Source: Bacillota bacterium (lineage in GTDB: Bacteria; Bacillota; Clostridia; Christensenellales; CAG-138). Taken from it: DNA of 43,128 nucleotides. The notes beneath the pieces were generated by a model that was not told where the DNA came from, did not search any database, and saw only the letters and a list, made by a program, of their open reading frames with translations. Below are positions 1 to 6,912 of the stretch, one piece after another. The position numbers and the translations under genes are program-made. Position 1 is the first letter of the stretch; each line of letters opens with the position of its first letter. The stretch spans positions 1-43,128 of the forward strand of contig JAKJBL010000004.1 in NCBI GenBank assembly GCA_022707005.1, written 5' to 3'.

Positions 1-1092
1 TATGCGGCTTGTTTGAACATAACCAGCTGAGCCCATGAAGTTTATAATAGTCCACGAGCCTGCCTCGCCAAGCTTCTTAGCGCTATCGCCTGTATACAGA
101 TAGCCAAGCATTGCAGCTGAGGTACTTGCAGAATTATAAACAGGCACGCTGCTTGTGGCGTATACAGTTCCGCCTGAAGTTGCAGCGGGCGGTGTAGTCT
201 GCATATTAGGGCCGTAAACATAGGCAATGTATGAGCCGTATTGGACTTTGTACCATGTGTTGTCTACCAGCCCGAGATAGACAACGCTCTGCCCTGCGCT
301 TAAATACCCGAAGATGCCGCCCAGACCGCTTGGCGTTGTACGAAGCTCAGTAGCAACACGCGCATAAAGCAGGGTTTGAGAAGGTGCTTGCGTCCCTTTA
401 GAGCTTAAGTATTTTGTATAAACATAGGCTGTGCTGCCTTTGTATATTACCTGAGTCCACTTGCCGGATGTGCCGGTTGCAGCGATCCCTTCGCCCTTAA
501 CAAGCCCCCCTACTACCGCGTATTTGGTGCTTGGACCTTTGCGCACATTTACGCCTGTTGTTGCGTAAAGCGTGTTTGAAGTGCCGGGCTGCTGCGAAGG
601 AGTTGAAGTTGAAGACGTTAAATATGAGGAGCTTACATACGCTGTGCCGGTGCTCCAGTTAATTATGCTCCATGTGCCGGTTTCGCCGACTTTTACTACA
701 GCCTGCCCCTTCCTAAGCTCGCCAAGTATAGTGTAGCCAGTGCCTGGTCCGCTTCTTACGTTGACATCGCTAAGAGCGTAAACAGTACCTGAAGGCACTG
801 TGCCTGTGCCTGTATCTGTGCCTGAATACGGCTTAAGATAAGAACTGTAAGCGTAGGCTGTGCTTCCTGCAAATTCGATTTTAGTCCACTTGCCGGATGT
901 GCCGAGCTTTGTCACGACCTGGTTTACGTTTAAATAGCCTAAGATGCTGTACTTTGTGCCCGGTCCGCTTCTTACGTTTAGCGCAGTTGTCGCATACACC
1001 CGTGTTGAAGCAAGTGCAGGCGCAGCAAGAAGCACAAGGGTTATTGCTGCAAGCATTAAAGCGAGCAGGCGTTTAGTAGATTTTTTGTTCAT
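1..1092 (-). CDS. Secreted protein with five tandem SH3b domains (partial, runs off the window)
   Basis: The reading frame is open from an ATG at 1090-1092, preceded by AGGAGG, down to base 1 with no stop, so the C-terminus lies outside the window. Residues 1-28 are a signal peptide (KK/KR start, hydrophobic core, cut after APALA). Five bacterial SH3 repeats follow at about residues 31-89, 104-158, 174-229, 240-296 and 308-364. Repeats 1-3 carry the hallmark NVR(S/K)GP(G/S)T motif; repeats 4 and 5 are more divergent. Ser/Thr/Gly/Pro-rich linkers join them. SH3b domains usually bind cell-wall peptide or glycan. The enzymatic domain often found after such repeats, if there is one, is not visible here. 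Secretion and wall binding are inferred; the product could be a hydrolase or only a wall-binding protein. Confidence 0.85.
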   Translation of the reverse strand, partial: MNKKSTKRLLALMLAAITLVLLAAPALASTRVYATTALNVRSGPGTKYSILGYLNVNQVVTKLGTSGKWTKIEFAGSTAYAYSSYLKPYSGTDTGTGTVPSGTVYALSDVNVRSGPGTGYTILGELRKGQAVVKVGETGTWSIINWSTGTAYVSSSYLTSSTSTPSQQPGTSNTLYATTGVNVRKGPSTKYAVVGGLVKGEGIAATGTSGKWTQVIYKGSTAYVYTKYLSSKGTQAPSQTLLYARVATELRTTPSGLGGIFGYLSAGQSVVYLGLVDNTWYKVQYGSYIAYVYGPNMQTTPPAATSGGTVYATSSVPVYNSASTSAAMLGYLYTGDSAKKLGEAGSWTIINFMGSAGYVQTSRI

Positions 1093-1191
1093 TTTTTTCC
1101 TCCTGATTATATAATAGCTTTACTTTAGCAAAGAGAAGACCTGCCGGGCGGAATTTTCCGTATGTCTTAAGGGTGTCTGCATCTAAAAAGA

Positions 1192-1197
1192 ATTATA
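1192..1197 (-). promoter_or_regulatory. Possible -10 element of the SH3b gene
   Basis: On the minus strand this reads TATAAT, within TTGTATAATTC, about 100 bases upstream of the SH3b start codon. No good -35 hexamer lies 16-18 bases further up, so this is only a candidate. The rest of 1093-1255 holds the gene's ribosome binding site and no other clear signal. Confidence 0.35.
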
Positions 1198-1255
1198 CAA
1201 CACTTTTAGAAAACATACCCGGATTGCAGGATAATTCATACAATATTTATAATGT

Positions 1256-1990
1256 TCAGCTGCTTATAAGCACGTATTTTGCGGGGTTTACAGGCTCATC
1301 ATCTTTATAGATAGCAAAATGAAGATGCGGCTCAAGGCTGCACTCGCTCACTGCGCTCTCCCCTACCTTGCCTACAACTGCGCCTGCCTCAAGGCGCTGA
1401 CCTTCTTTTACTTTCGGCTCTTCCTGCAAATTTGCGTATACGCTCACAAGCCCGCTGCCGTGTTCGACTTTTACAGTAACGCCAAGGCCGTCATCCGTAT
1501 ATACGCTCTTTACAGTACCAGCCTTAATTACGTGAACTTCCTCGCCAAGCTTTGCGGCTAAGTCCACCCCTTCGTGCGTTGTCCACTGTTCGAGCGTTTT
1601 TGAATATAGAAGCTCCTTTACTGCAAACCCCCAAATTATTTTGCCTTTTACAGGAGCTGCTGCCTTGCTTTGTTGTTTAGGCGCTTCTGGCTTTGCTTGC
1701 TCCGGCTTTTCTTCTGCTGCAAGTACAGGCGCGCTTGTTTCTTCTGCCTGAACCTGCTCTATTAAAGGCGGAGCTGCCGCTTCGTCAAGAGTTTCATCCT
1801 CGCTAACTGCAGCGCTCTTTACTTCGGGCGGCAAATCCGCTTCTTCCTTTGGCCTGGGTTTTATCGCAGCTAAAGCTGCAATTCCCACGCAGAGCGCGCA
1901 AAGCCCTAACACAACATAAAAGCCCCGTTTCTTTAAGAACGCGCTTACAGCAGCAATGCGCAAAGCGTGCCGTGCTCCCTTATCTTCCAT
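1256..1990 (-). CDS. spoIIQ: SpoIIQ-like M23/LytM-fold sporulation protein
   Basis: A 244-residue single-pass membrane protein. It has a short cytoplasmic start, a membrane segment at about 24-43, an acidic Pro/Ala-rich linker to about 112, then a LytM/M23 domain at about 117-240. The KGKIIWGFAVKELLYSKTLE lead-in and the overall length resemble SpoIIQ, the forespore membrane protein that binds SpoIIIAH across the intermembrane space during engulfment. The zinc-ligand motifs H139-x3-D143 and H222-x-H224 are present. The position of the second catalytic His (YAHL in active LytM enzymes) reads YANL (N187). That suggests a zinc-binding but weakly active or inactive domain. The start is an ATG with AAAGGAGGG upstream. 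A generic M23 wall peptidase is the alternative. Confidence 0.75.
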   Translation of the reverse strand: MEDKGARHALRIAAVSAFLKKRGFYVVLGLCALCVGIAALAAIKPRPKEEADLPPEVKSAAVSEDETLDEAAAPPLIEQVQAEETSAPVLAAEEKPEQAKPEAPKQQSKAAAPVKGKIIWGFAVKELLYSKTLEQWTTHEGVDLAAKLGEEVHVIKAGTVKSVYTDDGLGVTVKVEHGSGLVSVYANLQEEPKVKEGQRLEAGAVVGKVGESAVSECSLEPHLHFAIYKDDEPVNPAKYVLISS

Positions 1991-2037
1991 ATATATCCCT
2001 CCTTTAGACGCAACAAGGTTTAAACGGTTGCATTATA

Positions 2038-2065
2038 AGTGTTTCCAATGAAATAAAGCTTATAA
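2038..2065 (-). promoter_or_regulatory. Possible SigF/SigG-type promoter of spoIIQ
   Basis: Minus strand: TTATA (2061-2065), 14 bases, then GGAAACACT (2038-2046). This is close to the SigF/SigG pattern GYWTA-N15-GGNRANANTR. In Bacillus, spoIIQ is SigF-dependent. A vegetative-type TATAAT also lies at 2032-2037 but has no partner -35. The match is by eye only. Confidence 0.4.
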
Positions 2066-2091
2066 CATAAATCTTCAAGTTATATAAAAAC

Positions 2092-2124
2092 AACGCCCGA
2101 GCATGTGCTTTCGGGCGTTTTTTA
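2092..2124 (-). terminator. Intrinsic terminator after the LysE-family gene
   Basis: AACGCCCGA (2092-2100) pairs with TCGGGCGTT (2111-2119). The stem is followed by a T run on both strands (GTTTTTAT when read on the minus strand, TTTTTT on the plus strand). It lies 17-49 bases past the stop of the minus-strand exporter gene and separates it from spoIIQ. Confidence 0.8.
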
Positions 2125-2140
2125 TTAAATTCCGCTTGTT

Positions 2141-2719
2141 TTATAGGAAGAGGGCAATAGCGCAGTAAACAAGGAGCAGAGCCATAATTATGTTTATAGA
2201 CTTGGCGTGGGAAGTAAAGAGCTTTTTAAAGGCAGTGCCAAAGAGCGCCCAGCTTGTAGTGCTCATAAGCGCGACTATTCCGAGGAGTACTGCAAAAATC
2301 AAAAAGGCAAAGGGCGACGTATAGTTTGGGATAATATAAGCTGAGGCAACGGTTATGCCGTAAATTATGCCTTTCGGGTTAATAAACTGAAAAAGCATGC
2401 CTGAAATAAAAGAGCTGTGCGGCTTTTCTGCTTCTTCGCCATTTGAGCCGCCTCTTAGAGTTTTATACGCAAGATAAAGCATATACAGGCCGCCGAGCAC
2501 GAGCATATAGGGCTTGATTTTTGGAATTACAGAATAGAGCATGCCTGCAAAAAGCGTGCTTACAAGCATGACTAAAGTAAAGCCAGCTGCTACGCCCGAG
2601 TTAAAGACCATGCTTTTTTTAAAGCCCACATAGCGGGCGTTGTTCATAGCCATAATATTATTCGGCCCCGGCGTGAACGATGTCACAAATACGTATATTA
2701 AAAACGCAGGCACATTCAA
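2141..2719 (-). CDS. LysE/RhtB-family amino-acid exporter
   Basis: A 192-residue hydrophobic protein with about five or six membrane segments. The LysE-family signature FTPGPNNIMAM is near the N-terminus, and NPKG appears in the middle (QFINPKGIIYG). This family exports amino acids such as cysteine, O-acetylserine, homoserine or lysine; the substrate here is unknown. I place the start at TTG 2717-2719, because AAGGGA lies about 9-10 bases before it and the family normally begins just ahead of AFLxYVFVTSFTPGPNN. A longer frame from 2740 would put that Shine-Dalgarno inside the gene. It is divergent from the DUF2148 gene. Confidence 0.85.
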   Translation of the reverse strand: MNVPAFLIYVFVTSFTPGPNNIMAMNNARYVGFKKSMVFNSGVAAGFTLVMLVSTLFAGMLYSVIPKIKPYMLVLGGLYMLYLAYKTLRGGSNGEEAEKPHSSFISGMLFQFINPKGIIYGITVASAYIIPNYTSPFAFLIFAVLLGIVALMSTTSWALFGTAFKKLFTSHAKSINIIMALLLVYCAIALFL

Positions 2720-2785
2720 ATTTTTGATTTCCCTTCGCAAAAGATGATGGTATACTGAAAGCTACAAACCGCGCTATCGCTCTAT

Positions 2786-2814
2786 ATGGTACTTGCTGCA
2801 TGTTAACTTGTCAA
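2786..2814 (-). promoter_or_regulatory. SigA-type promoter of the LysE-family gene
   Basis: Minus strand TTGACA (2809-2814), 17-base spacer, then TACCAT (2786-2791). The -35 is perfect and the -10 matches at 4 of 6. It lies about 70 bases before the chosen TTG start. Confidence 0.55.
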
Positions 2815-2848
2815 CAGAGCGCAGCGGAAGAAGCAAGGGGGTAAAGGC

Positions 2849-3379
2849 ATGATTGAACGGCCGGCAAACTGTGAGCTTGAGGCAATTAAGCAATGCGCAT
2901 ACGCAATGTGCGCAGCTGCGCGCACAGCTCCAAAGGGTAAAGGTGTTGACCGCATAGAAACATGCGTAATAACAGGTTTAGAAAAAGACGACATAGCAAA
3001 CGAAATGGAAAGGCTGAGTGAACCGCTCGGCTACCCCTTCTTTTCGAGGGACAGTAAAAACGTCAGAGCAAGCGGCGCGCTTGTAATAATTGGCGCAAGC
3101 TACGGCACGCGCGGGCTCAACGACGGCTGCCGCTACTGTCTGTTCGAAAACTGTGCAGACTGCATAAAAAAAGGCGGAGTCTGTGCGCATGATTTAGTTG
3201 ATTTAGGGATTGCAATAGGCTCTGCTGCAAGCATAGCAGCGGATTTTAGAGTTGACACGCGCGTAATGTTTTCAATAGGCCGGGCTGCGTTAGCTTTAGG
3301 GTTCTTGCCGCCTGAAGTAAAAGCTGCATACGGGCTCCCGCTTTCAGTAAGCGGCAAGTCGCCGTTTTTTGACAGATAG
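2849..3379 (+). CDS. DUF2148 ferredoxin-domain protein
   Basis: A 176-residue soluble protein. The N-terminal part has the AAARTAPKGKGVDRI stretch typical of DUF2148, which resembles a nitroreductase-like substrate region. The middle carries the Cys-rich segment CRYCLFENCADC plus a further Cys at KKGGVC, fitting an iron-sulfur cluster. The C-terminal part has DLGIAIGSAASIAAD. These proteins are widespread in anaerobic bacteria and archaea, and their biochemical role is not established. The start is an ATG with AAGGGGG about 8 bases upstream. The gene stands alone, divergent from the exporter and convergent with the DeoR gene. Confidence 0.85.
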   Translation: MIERPANCELEAIKQCAYAMCAAARTAPKGKGVDRIETCVITGLEKDDIANEMERLSEPLGYPFFSRDSKNVRASGALVIIGASYGTRGLNDGCRYCLFENCADCIKKGGVCAHDLVDLGIAIGSAASIAADFRVDTRVMFSIGRAALALGFLPPEVKAAYGLPLSVSGKSPFFDR

Positions 3380-3402
3380 CAATAAGAATACAGGCTTACA
3401 AA

Positions 3403-3427
3403 AAAAAGAGCGGATGACGCTCTTTTT
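3403..3427. terminator. Bidirectional terminator between DUF2148 and DeoR genes
   Basis: AAAAAGAGCG (3403-3412) and CGCTCTTTTT (3418-3427) form a perfect 10-bp stem with a 5-base loop and T runs on both strands. It overlaps the last two bases of the DeoR stop codon, so it serves both convergent genes. Confidence 0.85.
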
Positions 3428-4199
3428 AATATTCTTTAGCAACTAATACTTCAACATTTGCGTCTTTTGCCTCAAGCATAAGCTCAAATGAAAGCGGGCT
3501 GTCCGTAATAAGCATATCTATATCTTTAAGAGTAGCAAATGTAAACGGAAGCGAACGGTCGAGCTTGCTTTTATCCATAAGCATAATTACTTTTGCAGCC
3601 TTAGCTATGACTTTGCGCTTTATCTCACTCTCACTAAACGAGCCTGAGGTAAAGCCACCTGTTTTTGAATAGCCGGATGTAGCCATAACTGCCATTTCGA
3701 TATTAACTAAGTCGAGCAATGCTTCTGCCTGCGCGCCTGAAAACGAGAGCGTATTGCCGCTGATTTGCCCGCCTAAAGCAATTACAGAGCAGCTTCTGCG
3801 CTGTGAGAGCTCAATTGCTATATTCGCGCCGCTTGTGATTATTGTATAGTGCTGGTCTTTTAAGCGCTTTGCAAGCTCCATTATAGTGCTGCCTGCATCC
3901 AGATAAACTGCGTGGCTTGGCAGAACGAATTCTTCCGCAGCGCGGGCAATTGCGCGTTTTTGCGCAGTGTTTTGCTGAGCGCGCTGGCTGTAGAGCCCTT
4001 CTGCTTCAGGCTGGATTGAGCGCATTGAAAGCGCGCCGCCGCGTGTTCTTCTTATTGCGCCCTCATTTTCAAGCGCATTAAGGTCGCGCCAGAGCGTCAT
4101 GCTTGAGCAGTTGCCGCAAAGCTCCGCAAGTTCTTTGAGCGTAGCTTCGTTATGCGTATCTATATAGTCGCGGATTTTTGCGCGGCGCTCGTTAAGCAT
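3426..4199 (-). CDS. DeoR/GlpR-family transcriptional regulator
   Basis: A 257-residue DeoR-type repressor. An N-terminal winged helix-turn-helix (about residues 1-57: RRAKIRDYI, TLKELAEL, SMTLWRDLNALENEGAIRR, then RGGAL) is followed by a sugar-phosphate-sensing DeoRC domain (YLDAGSTIMELAKRL, VIALGG, and a late TDSPLSFE region). Such proteins usually repress sugar-catabolic genes and release DNA on binding a phosphorylated sugar. The start is ATG 4197-4199, because AGGAGG lies 6 bases upstream; the reading frame continues further up, through the first parS site, and is not expected to be translated. There is no neighbouring sugar operon, so the target is unknown. It is divergent from parA. 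Confidence 0.9.
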   Translation of the reverse strand: MLNERRAKIRDYIDTHNEATLKELAELCGNCSSMTLWRDLNALENEGAIRRTRGGALSMRSIQPEAEGLYSQRAQQNTAQKRAIARAAEEFVLPSHAVYLDAGSTIMELAKRLKDQHYTIITSGANIAIELSQRRSCSVIALGGQISGNTLSFSGAQAEALLDLVNIEMAVMATSGYSKTGGFTSGSFSESEIKRKVIAKAAKVIMLMDKSKLDRSLPFTFATLKDIDMLITDSPLSFELMLEAKDANVEVLVAKEY

Positions 4200-4229
4200 T
4201 TTCAACCTCCTAAAAGACCTGCTCCAAAT

Positions 4230-4258
4230 ATTATAGCTTCTGCGCCGACTTTCAACAA
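4230..4258 (-). promoter_or_regulatory. Probable promoter of the DeoR gene
   Basis: Minus strand TTGTTG (4253-4258), 17-base spacer, then a perfect TATAAT (4230-4235), about 30 bases ahead of the ATG. The -35 is weak. The first parS site starts 20 bases upstream of it. Confidence 0.5.
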
Positions 4259-4278
4259 GTATGCGACAAAGCGCTTTA

Positions 4279-4294
4279 TGTTTCACGTGGAACA
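4279..4294. other. parS: parS site 1 (ParB/Spo0J binding)
   Basis: TGTTTCACGTGGAACA is a 16-bp near-palindrome that matches the parS consensus TGTTNCACGTGAAACA at all but one position. It lies in the parA-DeoR intergenic region. ParB loads here as a CTP-gated clamp and recruits SMC and ParA for chromosome segregation. Confidence 0.93.
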
Positions 4295-4313
4295 ATCATT
4301 TTTGCGCTGCTGC

Positions 4314-4329
4314 TGTTTCACGTGGAACA
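4314..4329. other. parS: parS site 2 (ParB/Spo0J binding)
   Basis: A second identical copy of TGTTTCACGTGGAACA in the same orientation, 35 bases from the first. Its right end is only 5 bases before the -35 of the parA promoter, so ParB bound here could also control parA-parB expression. Confidence 0.93.
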
Positions 4330-4334
4330 ATTCC

Positions 4335-4363
4335 TGTACACTAAGCTAAATATACCCTATAAT
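4335..4363 (+). promoter_or_regulatory. Promoter of parA-parB
   Basis: TGTACA (4335-4340), 17-base spacer, then a perfect TATAAT (4358-4363), 47 bases before the parA ATG and immediately downstream of the second parS site. Confidence 0.65.
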
Positions 4364-4410
4364 GTGTACAGCGCTTAACGCGACTATACGCCTGTGTGCT
4401 GGAGATGTTC

Positions 4411-5190
4411 ATGGCAAAAACAATAGCAATCGCAAACCAAAAGGGCGGAGTTGGCAAAACTACAACTGCAGTAAACCTTTCCGCCTGCCTTGCGCAGCTT
4501 GAAAAACGCGTGCTGCTTGTTGACCTTGACCCTCAGGGGAACTCCACAAGCGGGCTCGGGTTTGAAAAGGAAGCGCTTAAAGCAACAACATACGATGCGC
4601 TTATAAACAGCGTAAAGCTCCTTGAGGCAGTTGCGCCCACAAGCGTCCCCCACCTTTACCTGCTGCCTGCTAATATTGAGCTTGCAGGCGCTGAGGTGGA
4701 GCTTGTTAGCATGATGGCGCGCGAACATGTGTTAAAGCGCTGCCTCGAAGGCGCAGGCGATGAGTTCGACTATATTTTTATTGATTGTCCGCCTTCGCTC
4801 GGCCTGCTTACGCTTAACGCGCTTACTGCTGCGGATACTCTCCTTGTGCCTATTCAATGCGAATACTACGCGCTTGAAGGCCTTTCGCAGCTTATGAATA
4901 CTGTAAAGCTCGTGCGGGTGCATTTAAATACAAGCTTAGAGGTCGAAGGCGTTGTGCTTACTATGTTCGACGGCCGCACAAACCTCTCAACCCAGGTTGT
5001 TCAAGAAGTAAAGAAGTTCTTTAAAAATAAGGTTTACAGCACTATAATCCCCCGCTCCGTGCGCCTTGGCGAAGCGCCAAGCTTTGGTATGCCCATTTCA
5101 ACTTACGACCCGAAAGGCGTAGGCAGCCTCGCATACAGCGCGCTTGCAAAAGAATTGCTTGAAAAGGAGGCGCAAAATGAGCGCATATAA
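4411..5190 (+). CDS. parA: Chromosome-partitioning ATPase ParA/Soj
   Basis: A 259-residue ParA-family P-loop ATPase. The deviant Walker A motif [13 protein letters not shown] lies near residue 10, the switch-I region is [12 protein letters not shown], and Walker B is [16 protein letters not shown]. The late [19 protein letters not shown] motif is typical of chromosomal Soj. It works with ParB and parS to position replication origins, and in spore formers it also affects DnaA and Spo0A-dependent development. The start is ATG 4411 with CTGGAG 6-7 bases upstream; an in-frame GTG at 4396 and ATG at 4405 are less favoured. parB begins inside its last codons, so the two are translationally coupled. 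The usual gidA/gidB neighbours are absent. Confidence 0.96.
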   Translation: MAKTIAIANQKGGVGKTTTAVNLSACLAQLEKRVLLVDLDPQGNSTSGLGFEKEALKATTYDALINSVKLLEAVAPTSVPHLYLLPANIELAGAEVELVSMMAREHVLKRCLEGAGDEFDYIFIDCPPSLGLLTLNALTAADTLLVPIQCEYYALEGLSQLMNTVKLVRVHLNTSLEVEGVVLTMFDGRTNLSTQVVQEVKKFFKNKVYSTIIPRSVRLGEAPSFGMPISTYDPKGVGSLAYSALAKELLEKEAQNERI

Positions 5191-6073
5191 AAAACCCACA
5201 GGCCTCGGGCGCGGCCTTGATGCGCTTTTGGGCGATTATAATATTTCGCCTGCTGTTGAAGGCGCAGAAGCAGCACAAGTGCCAATAACTGAACTTCGCG
5301 TTAACCCCGACCAGCCGCGCAAGCGCTTTGAGCAGGAACGCCTAAAAGAGCTTGCAGCGTCAATTTCGCGCCATGGCATGGTGCAGCCTATAGTTGTAAG
5401 AAAAGAAGCTGACGGATATACGATAATTACAGGCGAGCGGCGCTTTAGGGCAGCTCAGCTTTTAAAAATGACTACTGTGCCTATAGTTGAGCGCGGCATA
5501 GAAGACGAGCAGCTCCTCGAAATAGCGCTTGTAGAAAATATTCAGCGCGAGGACCTTAACCCTATTGAAGAAGCAGCAGCAATTGCATATTTAATGCGCC
5601 AGCATGATTTAACCCAGGAAGAAGCAGCAGAACGCCTTTGCAAAAGCCGCCCTGCTATTGCAAACGCGCTCAGGCTCCTTTCGCTTAGCGAGCCTGTAAA
5701 AGATATGCTAAGAGACGGCAAGCTCTCAGCCGGCCACGGACGCGCGCTTTTAAGCCTCCCTGATAAAGAAAGCCAGGAGCGCCTTGCAAACCAGGCAGTT
5801 AAAAACCGCCACTCTGTGCGCGCAGTAGAACAAATGGCAGCAGCGCTTTTAGCCTCAGGTGCAAAGTCCTCAGCCCCAAGGCTTTCCACAGCTCAAGAGC
5901 CGCAAAGGCTCCGCGACCCTGACCTTTACGATATGGAAACAAAGCTGCGCGAGCGCCTCTCAACTAAAGTGAAGCTCACAGGCAGCAAGCGCCGCGGGAA
6001 AATTACAATAGAATATTTCAGCAAAGAAACCCTCGAGGGCATATATGAGGTAATACTTGGGGATTTTGCTTAA
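5177..6073 (+). CDS. parB: Chromosome-partitioning protein ParB/Spo0J
   Basis: A 298-residue ParB. It starts with the [12 protein letters not shown] motif, then has the CTP-binding N-domain ([35 protein letters not shown]), a helix-turn-helix ([24 protein letters not shown]) and a C-terminal dimerisation segment ([19 protein letters not shown]). It binds the two parS sites just upstream of parA and slides as a CTP-dependent clamp. The start is ATG 5177, with GGAGG 7 bases before it inside the parA end (14-base overlap). The last 4 bases overlap the convergent PHP gene, so both stop codons share TTAA. Confidence 0.96.
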   Translation: MSAYKKPTGLGRGLDALLGDYNISPAVEGAEAAQVPITELRVNPDQPRKRFEQERLKELAASISRHGMVQPIVVRKEADGYTIITGERRFRAAQLLKMTTVPIVERGIEDEQLLEIALVENIQREDLNPIEEAAAIAYLMRQHDLTQEEAAERLCKSRPAIANALRLLSLSEPVKDMLRDGKLSAGHGRALLSLPDKESQERLANQAVKNRHSVRAVEQMAAALLASGAKSSAPRLSTAQEPQRLRDPDLYDMETKLRERLSTKVKLTGSKRRGKITIEYFSKETLEGIYEVILGDFA

Positions 6074-6777
6074 TACGCCCAGTTTATAACCTGTTCAAGC
6101 ACGCCCGCATCTTTTGCAAGCTCAAGCGCGTTTAAAACATTGCCTACACGCGAAGGGCTGTGCGCGTCAGAGCTTAATAAAAACTTTGCGCCCTGGCTCT
6201 TTGCCTTTATAAGAGCCCCTTTTGTAAGGCTCCTGTGCGAATTGTTTATTTCAAGCGCAACGCTGTGCTCTGATGCTGCTTTTGCTAAAAGCTCTATATC
6301 AACAGGTATGTATGTCCCGGGGTGAGTAATCGCAAGCAGCTTTGGCGTTGCTTCCATTGCTTTTTCGTATGCCTTTGCGTTTGAGCTGCCGTATTTGTCC
6401 GCCTGCCTAAAAAGCAAATGCCTTGCCCAGGAGCGGCTTAGCTTATCAGCAGGCGCAGTGCCTTTATGGTAGCCAAGCAGGATATAGTCAAAAAGCGAGG
6501 TATCCGAGGGCACATCCGTAAGCCCGTCTCCAAGCAGGTTCGCTTCAAGCCCCATAAGCACCTCAATGCGCCCGGAGTATTTGCTGTTCATTAAATCCAC
6601 CTCTGCCCTAAGCCGCTTTAGGGCGCCCCACTTAACCGGGAAGAATAAATGCTTAGGTCCATGCTCAGCAATCCCTATGCGCTTAAGCCCTGCTAAAAGC
6701 GCAGCGCGGACATTTTGCTCTACTGTACCTAAGCCGTGGCTGTAGCGTGTATGGGTGTGTAAATCCTCTATAAGCAT
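6070..6777 (-). CDS. PHP-domain metal-dependent hydrolase
   Basis: A 235-residue PHP (polymerase and histidinol phosphatase) protein. Metal-ligand motifs appear in order: DLHTHTRYSHG at residues 5-15, AEHG, GLEANLL, a His near GYHKG, ITHPG, and SSDAHSPSRVG near residue 205. The length and single domain match the YcdX-like stand-alone PHP phosphatases, which use a trinuclear metal centre to cleave phosphoesters. The substrate is unknown. The start ATG has AAAGGAACC upstream. It is convergent with parB (4-base overlap) and divergent from the E2-like gene. Confidence 0.88.
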   Translation of the reverse strand: MLIEDLHTHTRYSHGLGTVEQNVRAALLAGLKRIGIAEHGPKHLFFPVKWGALKRLRAEVDLMNSKYSGRIEVLMGLEANLLGDGLTDVPSDTSLFDYILLGYHKGTAPADKLSRSWARHLLFRQADKYGSSNAKAYEKAMEATPKLLAITHPGTYIPVDIELLAKAASEHSVALEINNSHRSLTKGALIKAKSQGAKFLLSSDAHSPSRVGNVLNALELAKDAGVLEQVINWAY

Positions 6778-6806
6778 AGGTTCCTTTCATAATGGCATAA
6801 TGGTTT

Positions 6807-6835
6807 ATTATACCGCTTTTATAAAATATATTCAA
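6807..6835 (-). promoter_or_regulatory. Promoter of the PHP gene
   Basis: Minus strand TTGAAT (6830-6835), 17-base spacer, then TATAAT (6807-6812), 30 bases before the ATG. It is back to back with the promoter of the E2-like gene. Confidence 0.7.
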
Positions 6836-6840
6836 ATACA

Positions 6841-6869
6841 ACGACATACGGCCTTGTTCATAGTATAAT
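6841..6869 (+). promoter_or_regulatory. Promoter of the E2-like gene
   Basis: ACGACA (6841-6846), 17-base spacer, then a perfect TATAAT (6864-6869), 44 bases before the ATG at 6913. Confidence 0.6.
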
Positions 6870-6912
6870 GTAGGCGGTTGTTATCGTAGCTTAAACCCAA
6901 GGAGGCACCATA

